In this document: in pieces, positions 53,042 through 60,694 of the stretch
Numbering within the stretch: the stretch's first letter is position 1
How the letters are laid out: the number at the start of each line of letters is the position of its first letter
From: Acidobacteriota bacterium
GTDB lineage: Bacteria > Acidobacteriota > Vicinamibacteria > Marinacidobacterales > Marinacidobacteraceae
Direction of reading: 5' to 3'
Length of the DNA: 64,000 nucleotides
Assembly: GCA_009840635.1 (NCBI GenBank)
Contig: VXNL01000074.1
Span: 46,330 to 110,329 of the forward strand
The notes under the pieces: model-generated
Told to the model about the DNA's origin: nothing
What the model saw: only the letters and a program-made list of their open reading frames with translations
The model's database searches: none
Program-made: the position numbers and the translations under genes

Positions 53042-53338
53042 GTGTCCGCCTGCCAGTTCGATTTCAGTCTGCCAGCGGAGATCTCAAGTCTCCTCGAGGC
53101 GCTGCGGGCCGATTTCGCCCGCTTCGGGGGCACCGTCAGCAGTGACGACGGGCCCGGGTTCGGCGAGTTCTCGCTCCCCACCCCGCTCGGGACCTTTTCC
53201 GGAACCTACGAGGTCTCGAGCGACACTCCGGGGGTCTGCGCCGTCCACATCGAAGTGGACGAAAAGCCGATGTTCGTCCCCTGTTCGGCGATCGAGGAAC
53301 ACCTGGGGCGGCGCCTGAGCAAGGCGGCCGCCCGCTAG
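53042..53338 (+). CDS. Small conserved-looking protein of unknown function
   Basis: 98 residues from a GTG, 12 bp after the M20 peptidase. No family recognised. It opens QFDFSLPAEISSLLEALRAD (amphipathic helix) and continues with alternating strands (GEFSLPTPLGTFSGTYEVSS; AVHIEVDEKPMFVPCSAIEE) and a C-terminal helix with HLGRRL. The alpha-beta pattern and normal codon use suggest a real cytoplasmic protein, possibly co-transcribed with the peptidase. A perfect 10-bp palindrome follows its stop. Confidence 0.6.
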   Translation: MSACQFDFSLPAEISSLLEALRADFARFGGTVSSDDGPGFGEFSLPTPLGTFSGTYEVSSDTPGVCAVHIEVDEKPMFVPCSAIEEHLGRRLSKAAAR

Positions 53339-53505
53339 GAGTCTGCGCCGCAGACTCCTCGGGAGCCCCCACCGGGAGAACTGGGCCGGCCTCCAGGCCG
53401 GCACGCGCTGGCCCCAGGCCAGCGCACGGCGCTTCGCTGCTCGCCCCAAGGTCCCTCCGGACCTGAGGGGAGCGCCGGTCCGGCCTGGTCACAGGCCGCC
53501 TGGAA
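53338..53505. repeat. Palindromic intergenic element, copy D (mosaic)
   Basis: Begins with a perfect palindrome GGAGTCTGCG-C-CGCAGACTCC (53338-53358). Then 53361-53387 (GGGAGCCCCCACCGGGAGAA, CTGGGCC) is nearly identical to copy A at 19792-19817. GGCCGGCCTCCAGGCCGGC and CTGGCCCCAGGCCAG hairpins follow, and GGTCCGGCCTGGTCACAGGCCG near the end. It occupies the gap between the 98-residue gene and the convergent FAH-family gene. Confidence 0.68.
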
Positions 53506-53526
53506 CCGCGGGCCGGGCCGCTCGGA

Positions 53527-54402
53527 TCAGCGGCGGGCGACCGGGTTTTCGAGGACCCCCGCCGACTCGATCTCGACGGAAACCATGTCTCCCTCGTTCA
53601 TCGCCTGGGTGGTCCCGGGGGTCCCGGTGAAGATGACGTCGCCCGGCATCAGGGTCACGTAGCGGCTCACATAGCTCACGATGTCGCTCGTGTCGAAGAT
53701 GAGGTCGCTGGTCCGCTGCTGCTGGACGATTTCCCCGTTCAGCCGCGTGGTGAGTTCGAGATCGTCGTAGTTGACGCCGCGCGAGATCACCGGGCCGATG
53801 GGGCCGTAGGTGTCCGCCGCCTTGGCGCGGAACCACTGGAGATCGGCGCTCTGCCAGTCGCGTTCGCTGACGTCGTTGCCTGCGGTCACCCCGAAGATGT
53901 ACTCCTGCGCCGCCTCCACCGGGACATCGCTCGCCTCCTTGGCGATGACCAGCACCAGCTCGCCCTCGTAGTGGACGTTGCCGGCATCCTCGGTCATTTC
54001 GATTGCGTCGCCGGGACCGACGATGCTCGTCGGCAACTTGGCGAAGACCCCGGGATACGGCGCCGGTTCGCGCCCGCCCAGGTGCGAGGCGTAGTTGAGG
54101 CCGATGGCGATGACCTTGCCTGGGTCGGCCGGCGCCAGCAGGCTCGCTCCGTCCCGCGCCACCCGGTCTCCGGTGGGCGCACCGCCCGCCCACGGCGCGG
54201 CGTGGAGGACCACGATCTCGCCGCCCTCGATGCGTCCCCAGGCCGCCGCGCCCGAGGCGTCGGCGAACCGGACGTATTCGCCGGCCGGCTGGTCGCCCAC
54301 GGCGACCGCGGCGGGCTCCATGGGCTCTTCTTCCATGGGTGGCGCCCCGCAACCGAGCAGGAGCAAGACAGCAATGAGAGTCAGGAAAAGGGCTCTGGAC
54401 AC
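53527..54402 (-). CDS. Fumarylacetoacetate-hydrolase-family protein with lipoprotein signal
   Basis: 291 residues from a GTG at 54402, 8 bases after a GAGGAGG site. The N-terminus is a lipoprotein signal peptide (SRALFLTLIAVLLLLGCGAP; lipobox LLLGC), followed by an acidic linker and the FAH catalytic fold: KVIAIGLNYASHLGGREPAP, VHYEGELVLVIAKEASDV (metal-binding E-x-E), AGNDVSERDWQSADLQWFRA and GTPGTTQAMNEGD. The family hydrolyses or decarboxylates diketo acids in the cytoplasm, so an exported member is unusual. Substrate unknown. The DUF393 gene lies 38 bp upstream on the same strand. Confidence 0.85.
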   Translation of the reverse strand: MSRALFLTLIAVLLLLGCGAPPMEEEPMEPAAVAVGDQPAGEYVRFADASGAAAWGRIEGGEIVVLHAAPWAGGAPTGDRVARDGASLLAPADPGKVIAIGLNYASHLGGREPAPYPGVFAKLPTSIVGPGDAIEMTEDAGNVHYEGELVLVIAKEASDVPVEAAQEYIFGVTAGNDVSERDWQSADLQWFRAKAADTYGPIGPVISRGVNYDDLELTTRLNGEIVQQQRTSDLIFDTSDIVSYVSRYVTLMPGDVIFTGTPGTTQAMNEGDMVSVEIESAGVLENPVARR

Positions 54403-54439
54403 GGGAATCCTCCTCGGACGTACCGGCGCAGGATACCGG

Positions 54440-54868
54440 TTAGCGGTCGGGGTTGAGCAGACGGCAATGCCGGTTGCGGGCGACAATCTCGTACGCGGCG
54501 AGCTCGGCCAGCAGGAGAGGGGGAAGGACGTAGGCGGCGATCACCAGGAAGCGGGCCGGAAGGCCGGTCCAGCCGGACGGGGCGGCGTGAAGCACGAACC
54601 GGTTGACCGCGAAGGCGCCCCCGTGGAACCTGCCGCGGGCGTCGCGGAAACGCACCCGCTTCTCGCAGGCGGTGCGCGAGACACCCAGTTGCCCCAACTG
54701 GTCGTCCGTCAGCTCCTGATGCGCGGCGAAACGGACCGGCCGGTCTTCCGCGAAGCGGGCCGCCGCGACCGCGGCGCGCGTGCAGAAACCTCAACCGCCG
54801 TCATAGATGACGACGGGAACCTGCTCCGGGAAGCGATCCCCAGGGCCCGGTGGAGGGGCGGGCCTCAA
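54440..54868 (-). CDS. DUF393 (DCC-type) thiol-disulfide oxidoreductase, probable selenoprotein (in-frame TGA)
   Basis: 142 residues if the TGA at 54791-54793 is read as selenocysteine (residue 26). The frame runs PVVIYDGG-TGA-GFCTRAAV: the DUF393 active-site motif is YDGxCxxC, so the TGA replaces the first Cys of CxxC, giving UxxC with C29. After the TGA the frame stays open for 116 codons and encodes the rest of the family, ending AAYEIVARNRHCRLL like the family's YDxVARNRYR end. Start is the TTG at 54868, overlapping the previous stop as TTGA. Alternatives: a point mutation or sequencing error in a Cys codon (TGC or TGT). Confidence 0.75.
54761..54790 (-). promoter_or_regulatory. Candidate bacterial SECIS hairpin after the in-frame TGA
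   Basis: Directly after the TGA, 14 bases lead to a 6-bp stem CGCCGC (54776-54771) / GCGGCG (54766-54761) with apical loop GGTC (54770-54767). Bacterial SECIS elements sit just 3' of the UGA and carry G (often GGU) in the apical loop, as in the E. coli fdhF element. Spacing UGA-to-loop is 20 bases. In such GC-rich DNA short hairpins are common, so this is supporting evidence only. Confidence 0.45.
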
Positions 54869-55140
54869 CTCAGATCGAGCCGGGGGGTGTCCCGTCCGCT
54901 TCCGTTGAAGCTGTTCTCCGGATACCGGCGCAGCAGCCAGACGCGAAAGATCCCTACCCCGAGCCCGATCAGCACGGTACCCAGGAGCAGCGTTCCGGCG
55001 AGGGCGAAGGACTCCACAATGAGCGTCAGGATCCCCCGTTCTGGCTCCTCGCTCGGAAGCGTGACGTACTCGACGACCTGCCGCTGCTGGAGCATGGCCC
55101 ACGAAGCAAGGGAGCCGAGAGAGCCGAACGGCTGGATCAT
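54865..55140 (-). CDS. Small single-pass membrane protein
   Basis: 91 residues from an ATG. One clear membrane helix (about residues 44-68, ESFALAGTLLLGTVLIGLGV, GIFRVWLLRR), preceded by a ~40-residue region rich in Gln/Glu and followed by a short tail. No family recognised. The stop overlaps the TTG of the DUF393 gene (TTGA) and the start is 40 bp after the Fic-like gene, so the three are one transcription unit. A partnership with the thiol oxidoreductase at the membrane is conceivable but not shown. Confidence 0.6.
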   Translation of the reverse strand: MIQPFGSLGSLASWAMLQQRQVVEYVTLPSEEPERGILTLIVESFALAGTLLLGTVLIGLGVGIFRVWLLRRYPENSFNGSGRDTPRLDLS

Positions 55141-55180
55141 TCCGGAAACCGGGCCGGCGCCGCTGGAGCGGCACCCACGA

Positions 55181-55948
55181 TCACCCGGTGTTTCGGATTG
55201 TAGCGGGGGTTCCGGATGGACCGGCGATGCGATCCAGCGAACGCTGGAGGGACACTTCGATGCGCTCCGTCAGCGGCGCGGTGTCGAAGCGGAAGGCGCG
55301 CGAGACGTCTTCCCGGATGCCGGGCGCATCCTCCACCTCGAACCAGATGGGCGGCTGGTCGTCGGCAAGGGCAAAGAACGTGAGCATGAGGTGCGCCACC
55401 CGGAAGTTGGCGCGCTCGAAGGGCGAGATCTCGAGGAAGCGGGCAAAGAAGAGTGCCGCGCGCGGCGCAGTCTCGAGATCGCGTCCGCTGGCGCCGGAGA
55501 CCCACTCCAGGAGGTTGCCGAGCCGGAGCGCCACGGTCTGGGGTGGCGAGAGGCCCGCGCCCTGGAACTGCGGCTCGATCTGTATGGTCCGGAAGGGGCT
55601 TGCCCCGGCGAGGCCGGCGGAGACCGCGTGAACCTCACCGATCAACGCCTCGGTGGGATCCCGGTCGGCGGCGGCTCTCCCGACGAGACCGAGCGCCCCG
55701 AGCGCAGGGCCGAACGCGGGGGTGGGCGCCCCGTGACGCGCCGCCTGAATCTCCTCCTCGGCGAGGGCCGTCCCGGTCAGTTGCAGCGTCGCCCGGGCCG
55801 CCTCCACGACCAACACCTCCTTCCCGGAGCTCCACCGTTCGCTCCCCACCTCTTCCCGAATCCGGTCGCGCCGCGCGCGGATTTCCTGTCCGGGCCCTTG
55901 CGGACGCGGCGTCCCTGCACCCGGATGAAGCGGCAGGGCCTCGCTCAT
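55181..55948 (-). CDS. Degenerate Fic-fold protein
   Basis: 255 residues from an ATG. The layout is that of Fic proteins: an N-terminal helix (VVEAARATLQLTGTALAEEE), LIGEVHAVSAGLAGASPFRT (like the LHxxL...GxYR segment), then APRAALFFARFLEISPFERA and NFRVAHLMLTFFAL. The Fic motif HPFxxGNGRxxR here reads SPFERANFRVAH (residues 175-186): catalytic His is Ser, the acidic residue is Arg, the final Arg is His. The inhibitory (S/T)xxxE(G/N) motif reads TLQLTG, lacking Glu. It is therefore probably unable to AMPylate. Upstream of the small membrane and DUF393 genes. Confidence 0.65.
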   Translation of the reverse strand: MSEALPLHPGAGTPRPQGPGQEIRARRDRIREEVGSERWSSGKEVLVVEAARATLQLTGTALAEEEIQAARHGAPTPAFGPALGALGLVGRAAADRDPTEALIGEVHAVSAGLAGASPFRTIQIEPQFQGAGLSPPQTVALRLGNLLEWVSGASGRDLETAPRAALFFARFLEISPFERANFRVAHLMLTFFALADDQPPIWFEVEDAPGIREDVSRAFRFDTAPLTERIEVSLQRSLDRIAGPSGTPATIRNTG

Positions 55949-55984
55949 CCGGGAAGTTTAGGAGTCCGTCCCGGGTTTGTCGCG

Positions 55985-56025
55985 CCCCGCGTGCCGGTCT
56001 GAAGGCCGGCGTTCCCCGCCGGCCG
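55985..56025. repeat. Short GCCGGCGTTCC-family palindrome
   Basis: GTGCCGGTCTGAAGGCCGGCGTTCC, then CCGCCGGC, lies between the Fic-like gene and hisF. It matches the repeat units at ~24114-24138 and, reversed, ~46055-46080. Confidence 0.55.
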
Positions 56026-56040
56026 CCCTAGAATCGTCCG

Positions 56041-56844
56041 GTGCTCGCCCGCCGGATCATTCCCTGTCTCGACGTGAAGAACGGCCGGGTGGTCAAGGGC
56101 GTGCGCTTCAGGGACCTCACAGACGAGGGGGATCCGGTGGAATGCGCCGTGGCGTATGACGCCGCCGAAGCGGACGAGCTGTGTCTCCTCGACATCACCG
56201 CCACCTGGGAGGCGCGCGGGACGGCGCTGAGCACCGTCCGGCGGGTGGCGGAAGCGCTCACCATTCCCTTCACGGTCGGAGGCGGGGTGCGCTCGGTCCC
56301 CGACATGGACAATCTGCTCCGGGCCGGCGCCGACAAGGTCTCCCTGAACAGCGCGGCGGTCGAGCGGCCGGAACTCCTCGCCGAGTGCAGCCGCCGGTTC
56401 GGGTCCCAGTGCCTGGTTCTCGCGGTGGATGCCCGCCGCGTCCCGGGGGGCGGATTCGAGGTGGTGGTGGCGGGAGGGCGGATCCCCACCGGACGGGACG
56501 CCATCGAATGGCTTCGGCGCGGCGAGGACCTCGGCGCCGGGGAGATCCTCCTCACCAGCATGGACCGGGACGGGACCGCGGACGGCTATGACATCGAGCA
56601 ACTCCGGGAAGCGACCGAGGCCGTTTCCGTGCCGGTGATCGCCTCCGGGGGCGCCGGTCACCCCTCGCACCTCGCCGAGGTTTTCGAAGCGACCGGCGCG
56701 AGCGCGGCGCTCGCCGCGTCCATCTTCCATCGCGGCATCCACCCGGTTGCCGAGGTGAAGCGCTTCCTCGCCCGGCGGGGGATCCCGGTCCGTCCGCCGG
56801 AGGCCGATTTCTTCAGCGTTCCCGAACTTGCCGTCGTTCCATGA
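56041..56844 (+). CDS. hisF: Imidazole glycerol phosphate synthase, cyclase subunit
   Basis: 267 residues from a GTG. TIM barrel of the HisA/HisF family: [20 protein letters not shown] with the catalytic Asp of [41 protein letters not shown] (second catalytic Asp) and [15 protein letters not shown]. With HisH it closes the imidazole ring and releases AICAR. The stop overlaps hisIE as ATGA. A C-terminal extension of ~15 residues after RRGIPVR is normal for the family. Its partner hisH is on the opposite strand 1.5 kb away. Confidence 0.97.
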   Translation: MLARRIIPCLDVKNGRVVKGVRFRDLTDEGDPVECAVAYDAAEADELCLLDITATWEARGTALSTVRRVAEALTIPFTVGGGVRSVPDMDNLLRAGADKVSLNSAAVERPELLAECSRRFGSQCLVLAVDARRVPGGGFEVVVAGGRIPTGRDAIEWLRRGEDLGAGEILLTSMDRDGTADGYDIEQLREATEAVSVPVIASGGAGHPSHLAEVFEATGASAALAASIFHRGIHPVAEVKRFLARRGIPVRPPEADFFSVPELAVVP

Positions 56845-57503
56845 AGGCGAAGATCCAGTGGAACGAGGCGGGGCTGGTCCCCGCCGTGGTCCAGGACGCG
56901 GTGAGCGGCCGCGTCCTCATGCTGGCCTGGATGAACGAAGAGGCCCTGTCCCGGACGATCGACAGCGGCCGGGTCCATTTCTGGTCGCGGAGCCGCCGGA
57001 CTCTCTGGAAGAAGGGCGAAACCTCGGGCAACGAACTCCATCTCCGCTCGTTGACCGCCGACTGTGACGGCGACGTCCTCCTGGTGCAGGCGGACCCCGC
57101 CGGTCCGGCGTGCCACACGGGCCGGACGTCGTGTTTCTTCGAACCGGTACCGCAGGGAAGCGGGGCTCCGGAAGCCGCGTCCGCCCCGGAACTCGGACCC
57201 GCGCTGAGCGCGCTCACCCGGATCGTCCGGGAGCGCGCGGCAAGCCGTCCCGAGGGCTCCTACACGGCGGCCCTGCTCAACGCGGGCACCCCGCGCATCG
57301 CCCAGAAGGTGGGGGAGGAAGCCGTCGAGGTGTCGCTCGCCGCCGTCTCCGGCTCAACCAGCGAGGTCGTGAACGAGTCCGTGGATCTCGTCTACCACCT
57401 GCTCGTCCTGCTCGAGGCTCTCGGGATCGACGGGCGGGAGGTGGCGGCGGAAATCACCCGGCGGTTCCCCGCCCAGGGTTCCCGAACGGAGCAGGACCGC
57501 TAG
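56841..57503 (+). CDS. hisIE: Bifunctional phosphoribosyl-AMP cyclohydrolase / phosphoribosyl-ATP pyrophosphohydrolase
   Basis: 220 residues from an ATG overlapping hisF. HisI domain (about 1-108): [40 protein letters not shown], and the zinc site [10 protein letters not shown]...[10 protein letters not shown]. HisE domain (about 120-212): [29 protein letters not shown] and [16 protein letters not shown]. It carries out steps 2 and 3 of histidine synthesis. Its TAG overlaps the hisA TAG on the other strand in a shared CTAG, so the two operons meet tail to tail. Confidence 0.97.
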   Translation: MKAKIQWNEAGLVPAVVQDAVSGRVLMLAWMNEEALSRTIDSGRVHFWSRSRRTLWKKGETSGNELHLRSLTADCDGDVLLVQADPAGPACHTGRTSCFFEPVPQGSGAPEAASAPELGPALSALTRIVRERAASRPEGSYTAALLNAGTPRIAQKVGEEAVEVSLAAVSGSTSEVVNESVDLVYHLLVLLEALGIDGREVAAEITRRFPAQGSRTEQDR

Positions 57504-58288
57504 CTGAGCGCCGCCTGGGCCTCGGGAAGCGTGAAACGCGCTTCGTAGAGCGCCCGCCCCAGAATGACGCCCGCGAGGCGGCCCTTCACCGGACGGCGGC
57601 CGAGCGTGAGCTCATGCTCCCGGGCGGCGGTGCGCACCGCCCGCAGATGCGAGAGCGCCCCGACGCCGCCCGCCACCACCGTCGGCAGTCCGGAGGCGGC
57701 GGCGACTCGCAGGGCGGCCTCCGCATCCGGCCCTTCCATGGTGCCGTCGCGCTCGACGCTCGTATACACGATGGCGGACGCCCCGCACTCCCCCCAGTGG
57801 CGCGCCGCGGCTTCCGGCGATGTCCGCGCGGGAGCGGCCCGGGAGACCGGTCCGACCCAGCCCCGGGTCTGCAGCAGGCCGCCGCGCACGTCGAGCGCCA
57901 CCGCGACCCCCGCCCCGTCGATCCGGATCGCCTCCTCCACCACCTGCGGGGCTTCGACCGCGACGGTTCCGAACACGACCCGGGCGGCGCCCGCCTCCCG
58001 GAGCGCCGCGTAGGACTCCACCGACCGGACGCCGCCAGCGACCTGCACCCGGAGCGGCGACTCGCCGAGGAGCCGCAGGATCGCCTCCCGATTCCCACCG
58101 TCGCCGAAGGCGGCGTCGAGATCCACCACGTGCAGCCAGCGCGCCCCGGCCGCCGCGAAACCGCTCGCCGTCCGGAGCGGATCGTCGCCGTACACCGTCT
58201 CGCGCTCCCGCACCCCCCGCAGAAGGCGGACGACCCGCCCCCCGGAGAGGTCCACCGCGGGAATGGGTTCAATCGCTCCGGAGGACAC
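57500..58288 (-). CDS. hisA: ProFAR isomerase
   Basis: 262 residues from a GTG. (beta/alpha)8 barrel like His[20 protein letters not shown] (catalytic Asp), [64 protein letters not shown] (second Asp region) and [15 protein letters not shown]. It isomerises ProFAR to PRFAR, the HisF/HisH substrate. A short insert ([20 protein letters not shown]) is seen before the last barrel strand. It is the last gene of the minus-strand his operon, 3 bp after hisH. Confidence 0.96.
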   Translation of the reverse strand: MSSGAIEPIPAVDLSGGRVVRLLRGVRERETVYGDDPLRTASGFAAAGARWLHVVDLDAAFGDGGNREAILRLLGESPLRVQVAGGVRSVESYAALREAGAARVVFGTVAVEAPQVVEEAIRIDGAGVAVALDVRGGLLQTRGWVGPVSRAAPARTSPEAAARHWGECGASAIVYTSVERDGTMEGPDAEAALRVAAASGLPTVVAGGVGALSHLRAVRTAAREHELTLGRRPVKGRLAGVILGRALYEARFTLPEAQAALS

Positions 58289-58291
58289 GAC

Positions 58292-58915
58292 TCAGTTCTC
58301 CTGCGCGCCGAACCCAAGAAAGTTGGAAAGCACCCGGGCGCCGAGGCGTCCGCTCTTTTCGGGGTGGAACTGGATCCCGAAGATACGGCCGTTTGCCGCC
58401 GCCGACGCGAACCGGACGCCGTACTCGGTGGTCGCCAGCCAGTGGCGCCCCTCCGCGGGGTCCGCGTAGAACGAGTGGAGGAAGTACGCGTACCCGCCCT
58501 CGGGGATGCCGCGAAACAGGGAGGCATCACCGAACTCTTCCAGTTGGTTCCAGCCGATATGGGGCACGCGGAGCCGGCCGCCGAAACGGCGGACGCGTCC
58601 CGGCAGCAGGCCCAGCCCGCGAACTCCGGGCGCTTCGTCGCTTCCGGTGAAGAGCATCTGCAGGCCGACGCAGATTCCGAGCAGCCAGGCTCCCGAATCG
58701 AGCGCGTTCTCGAGAGGCGCTTCCAGCCCGCGCTCCCGAAGAGCCCGCATCGCTTCGCCGAAGTGCCCGTCCCCCGGCAGGACCAGCCGCTGCGCGGCGG
58801 CAATGCGCCCGGGATCGGAGGTGAGTTCGACTTCAGCTCCCTGCCTCCGGAGGGCACGGACCACGCTCGCCAGGTTCCCGGCGCCGTGGTCCACCACGAC
58901 AGCTTCGGCGCCCAC
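58292..58915 (-). CDS. hisH: Imidazole glycerol phosphate synthase, glutaminase subunit
   Basis: 207 residues from a GTG. Class I glutamine amidotransferase: VVVDHGAGNLASVVRALRRQ, oxyanion loop VLPGDGHFGEAM, nucleophile Cys in LLGICVGLQMLFTGSDE, HIGWNQLE, YFLHSFYADP and the catalytic His-Glu pair in GIQFHPEKSG. It feeds ammonia to HisF. It is 6 bp after hisB and just before hisA. Confidence 0.97.
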   Translation of the reverse strand: MGAEAVVVDHGAGNLASVVRALRRQGAEVELTSDPGRIAAAQRLVLPGDGHFGEAMRALRERGLEAPLENALDSGAWLLGICVGLQMLFTGSDEAPGVRGLGLLPGRVRRFGGRLRVPHIGWNQLEEFGDASLFRGIPEGGYAYFLHSFYADPAEGRHWLATTEYGVRFASAAANGRIFGIQFHPEKSGRLGARVLSNFLGFGAQEN

Positions 58916-58921
58916 GGGCCG

Positions 58922-59545
58922 TCAGTCGGAGAGAGTGCCCTTCGTCGAGGGGACGGCGCCGCCCACCACTTCCTTCGCCTCGGCGAAAGCGCGGGCGAAG
59001 GCCTTGAAGACTGTTTCGGCCACGTGATGGGCGTTCCGGCCGGTGAGCCCGTCCACGTGCACCGTGAGCCGTCCCCGGTCGGTGAGGGCCCGGAAGAAGT
59101 CCTCGAAGAGTTCGGTGGGCGTCTCTCCGACGCGTTCGGCGAGGAACGCCACCCGCCAGCCCAGGAAGGGCCGCCCGCAGAGATCCACCACCACCCGCGA
59201 CAGCGCCTCGTCCAGAGGAACGTGCGCGGCGCCGAAGCGGCGTACGCCCTCGAGATCGCCGAGCGCGTCCGCGAGGCACTCGCCCAGGGTCAGACCCACG
59301 TCTTCCATCGTGTGGTGGGCGTCCACGTGCAGGTCGCCCTCGGCCTCTACGGTCAATGAGATCCCGGAATGACGCGCAAACGCCTCAAGCATGTGATCGA
59401 AGAAGCCGATGCCCGTGGAGATCTCGGCCGACGGCTCCGCCGGATCGAGATCGAGGGCGACCCGGACCCGCGTCTCGCGCGTTTCCCGGAGGCGGGAGGC
59501 CTGCCGGCGCCGCGCGGGGACGCCCGCCGGGGCGGAGACGCTCAT
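58922..59545 (-). CDS. hisB: Imidazoleglycerol-phosphate dehydratase
   Basis: 207 residues from an ATG, overlapping the hisC stop as ATGA. The metal-binding motifs are GIGFFDHMLEAFARHSG, DAHHTMEDVGLTLGECLADA and GRNAHHVAETVFKAFARA. The single-function length shows that the N-terminal histidinol-phosphatase domain of enteric HisB is absent, so a separate HisJ/HisN-type phosphatase must be encoded elsewhere. It removes water from imidazole glycerol phosphate. Confidence 0.97.
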   Translation of the reverse strand: MSVSAPAGVPARRRQASRLRETRETRVRVALDLDPAEPSAEISTGIGFFDHMLEAFARHSGISLTVEAEGDLHVDAHHTMEDVGLTLGECLADALGDLEGVRRFGAAHVPLDEALSRVVVDLCGRPFLGWRVAFLAERVGETPTELFEDFFRALTDRGRLTVHVDGLTGRNAHHVAETVFKAFARAFAEAKEVVGGAVPSTKGTLSD

Positions 59546-60669
59546 GCCACGGGGGACTCCGGGATTCCCGCGACCTGGAGTTCCGAGTCCTCCACCGGGG
59601 AAGACAGGGAATCGGCCAGCGCGTCCAGGAAGATCACGTTCTCTTCGGGAGTCCCCACGGTCACGCGGAGCGTTCCCTGGAGCAGCGGATGGCGGGAGAA
59701 GTCGCGCAGTGCGACGCCCCGGTCGAGGAGCCGGCGCGCGAGGACCGTGCTCTCCATCGGCGTCCTGAAGAGCAGGAAGTTCGTGTGCGACGGCCAGACG
59801 GAAACGTCCGGCACGGCCGCGAGCCGGGCCGCCAGCGATTCGCGCTCGGCGGTGATCCGGGCGGTCATTTCGAGCAGCGCGTCCCGTTGTCGCATGACCG
59901 CAGCTGCCGCGCGGCAGGTGTAGACCCCGACGGGAAACGGCGGCTGCGCCCGGCGAAAACCCGAGATCGCCTCCGGGGCGCCGAGCAGGTAGCCGAGGCG
60001 GGCCCCCGCCATCGCCATCGCCTTCGAGAAGGTCCGGAGGAGGATGACGTTTCCGAACTCGTCGAGGAGCGGCCGGGCGGTCTGTCCGCTGAACTCGTGG
60101 TACGCCTCGTCCACCAGCAGGAAGCCGGGCGCCGCCGCGGCCAGTTCGCGGAGCGCGCCGAGCGGCAGCAGTTGTCCTGTCGGGTTGTGCGGATTCGTGA
60201 TGAACACGAGCGAGGGCCGCTCGGTCTCGATCCGCCGCAGGAACTCCGGGACGTCGTAGGAGAGGTCGTCGCGGAGGGACACCGGAGACGGTTCGCCGCC
60301 GGCGAGCCGGACCGCCCAGGGATACATGGAGAACCCGGGAGACGGATAGAGCGCCCGCCGCCCGGCGCCCGTCGTGGCGAGCCCGGCCAGCGCGAGCATG
60401 TCGTCCCCGCCGTTGCCGAAGACCACTCCGTCCGGGGTCCAGCGGGCGAGACGGGCGATGGCCTCGCGGACGGCCGGATAGCCCCGGTCCGGGTACGGCC
60501 GGGCGTCGGTGCCGGCGACCGCCTCCGCCATCCCGCCGAGGACGCCTTCGGGCAGCGGCCAGCGGCTCTCGTTCCAGTCGAGGTAGATCGGGACGTCCGG
60601 ACGCGACCCGATGTCGGGGGCGAGTTCGAGCACCTCGGGACGGATCGCGTCCAGTGGAACGGGTTTCAT
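59542..60669 (-). CDS. hisC: Histidinol-phosphate aminotransferase
   Basis: 375 residues from an ATG. PLP fold type I aminotransferase: YLDWNESRWPLPEGV at the N-terminus, GNGGDDMLALAGLA, FITNPHNPTGQLLP, FLLVDEAYHEF (PLP Asp) and LLRTFSKAMAMAGARLGYLL with the PLP Lys in SKA. C-terminal HTNFLLFRT and LRDFSRHPLLQGTLRVTVGT (Arg pair for substrate). It makes histidinol phosphate from imidazole-acetol phosphate and glutamate. It lies 25 bp after hisD. Confidence 0.96.
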   Translation of the reverse strand: MKPVPLDAIRPEVLELAPDIGSRPDVPIYLDWNESRWPLPEGVLGGMAEAVAGTDARPYPDRGYPAVREAIARLARWTPDGVVFGNGGDDMLALAGLATTGAGRRALYPSPGFSMYPWAVRLAGGEPSPVSLRDDLSYDVPEFLRRIETERPSLVFITNPHNPTGQLLPLGALRELAAAAPGFLLVDEAYHEFSGQTARPLLDEFGNVILLRTFSKAMAMAGARLGYLLGAPEAISGFRRAQPPFPVGVYTCRAAAAVMRQRDALLEMTARITAERESLAARLAAVPDVSVWPSHTNFLLFRTPMESTVLARRLLDRGVALRDFSRHPLLQGTLRVTVGTPEENVIFLDALADSLSSPVEDSELQVAGIPESPVA

Positions 60670-60694
60670 GCGCGCAATCTAACCAAACGGGTCC

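Noticed and set aside
54440..54697. Independent 85-residue gene starting MGQLGVSRTACEK
   Set aside because: Its sequence is the C-terminal part of a DUF393 protein whose active site lies upstream in the same frame across the TGA; a gene lacking the CxxC region makes little sense.
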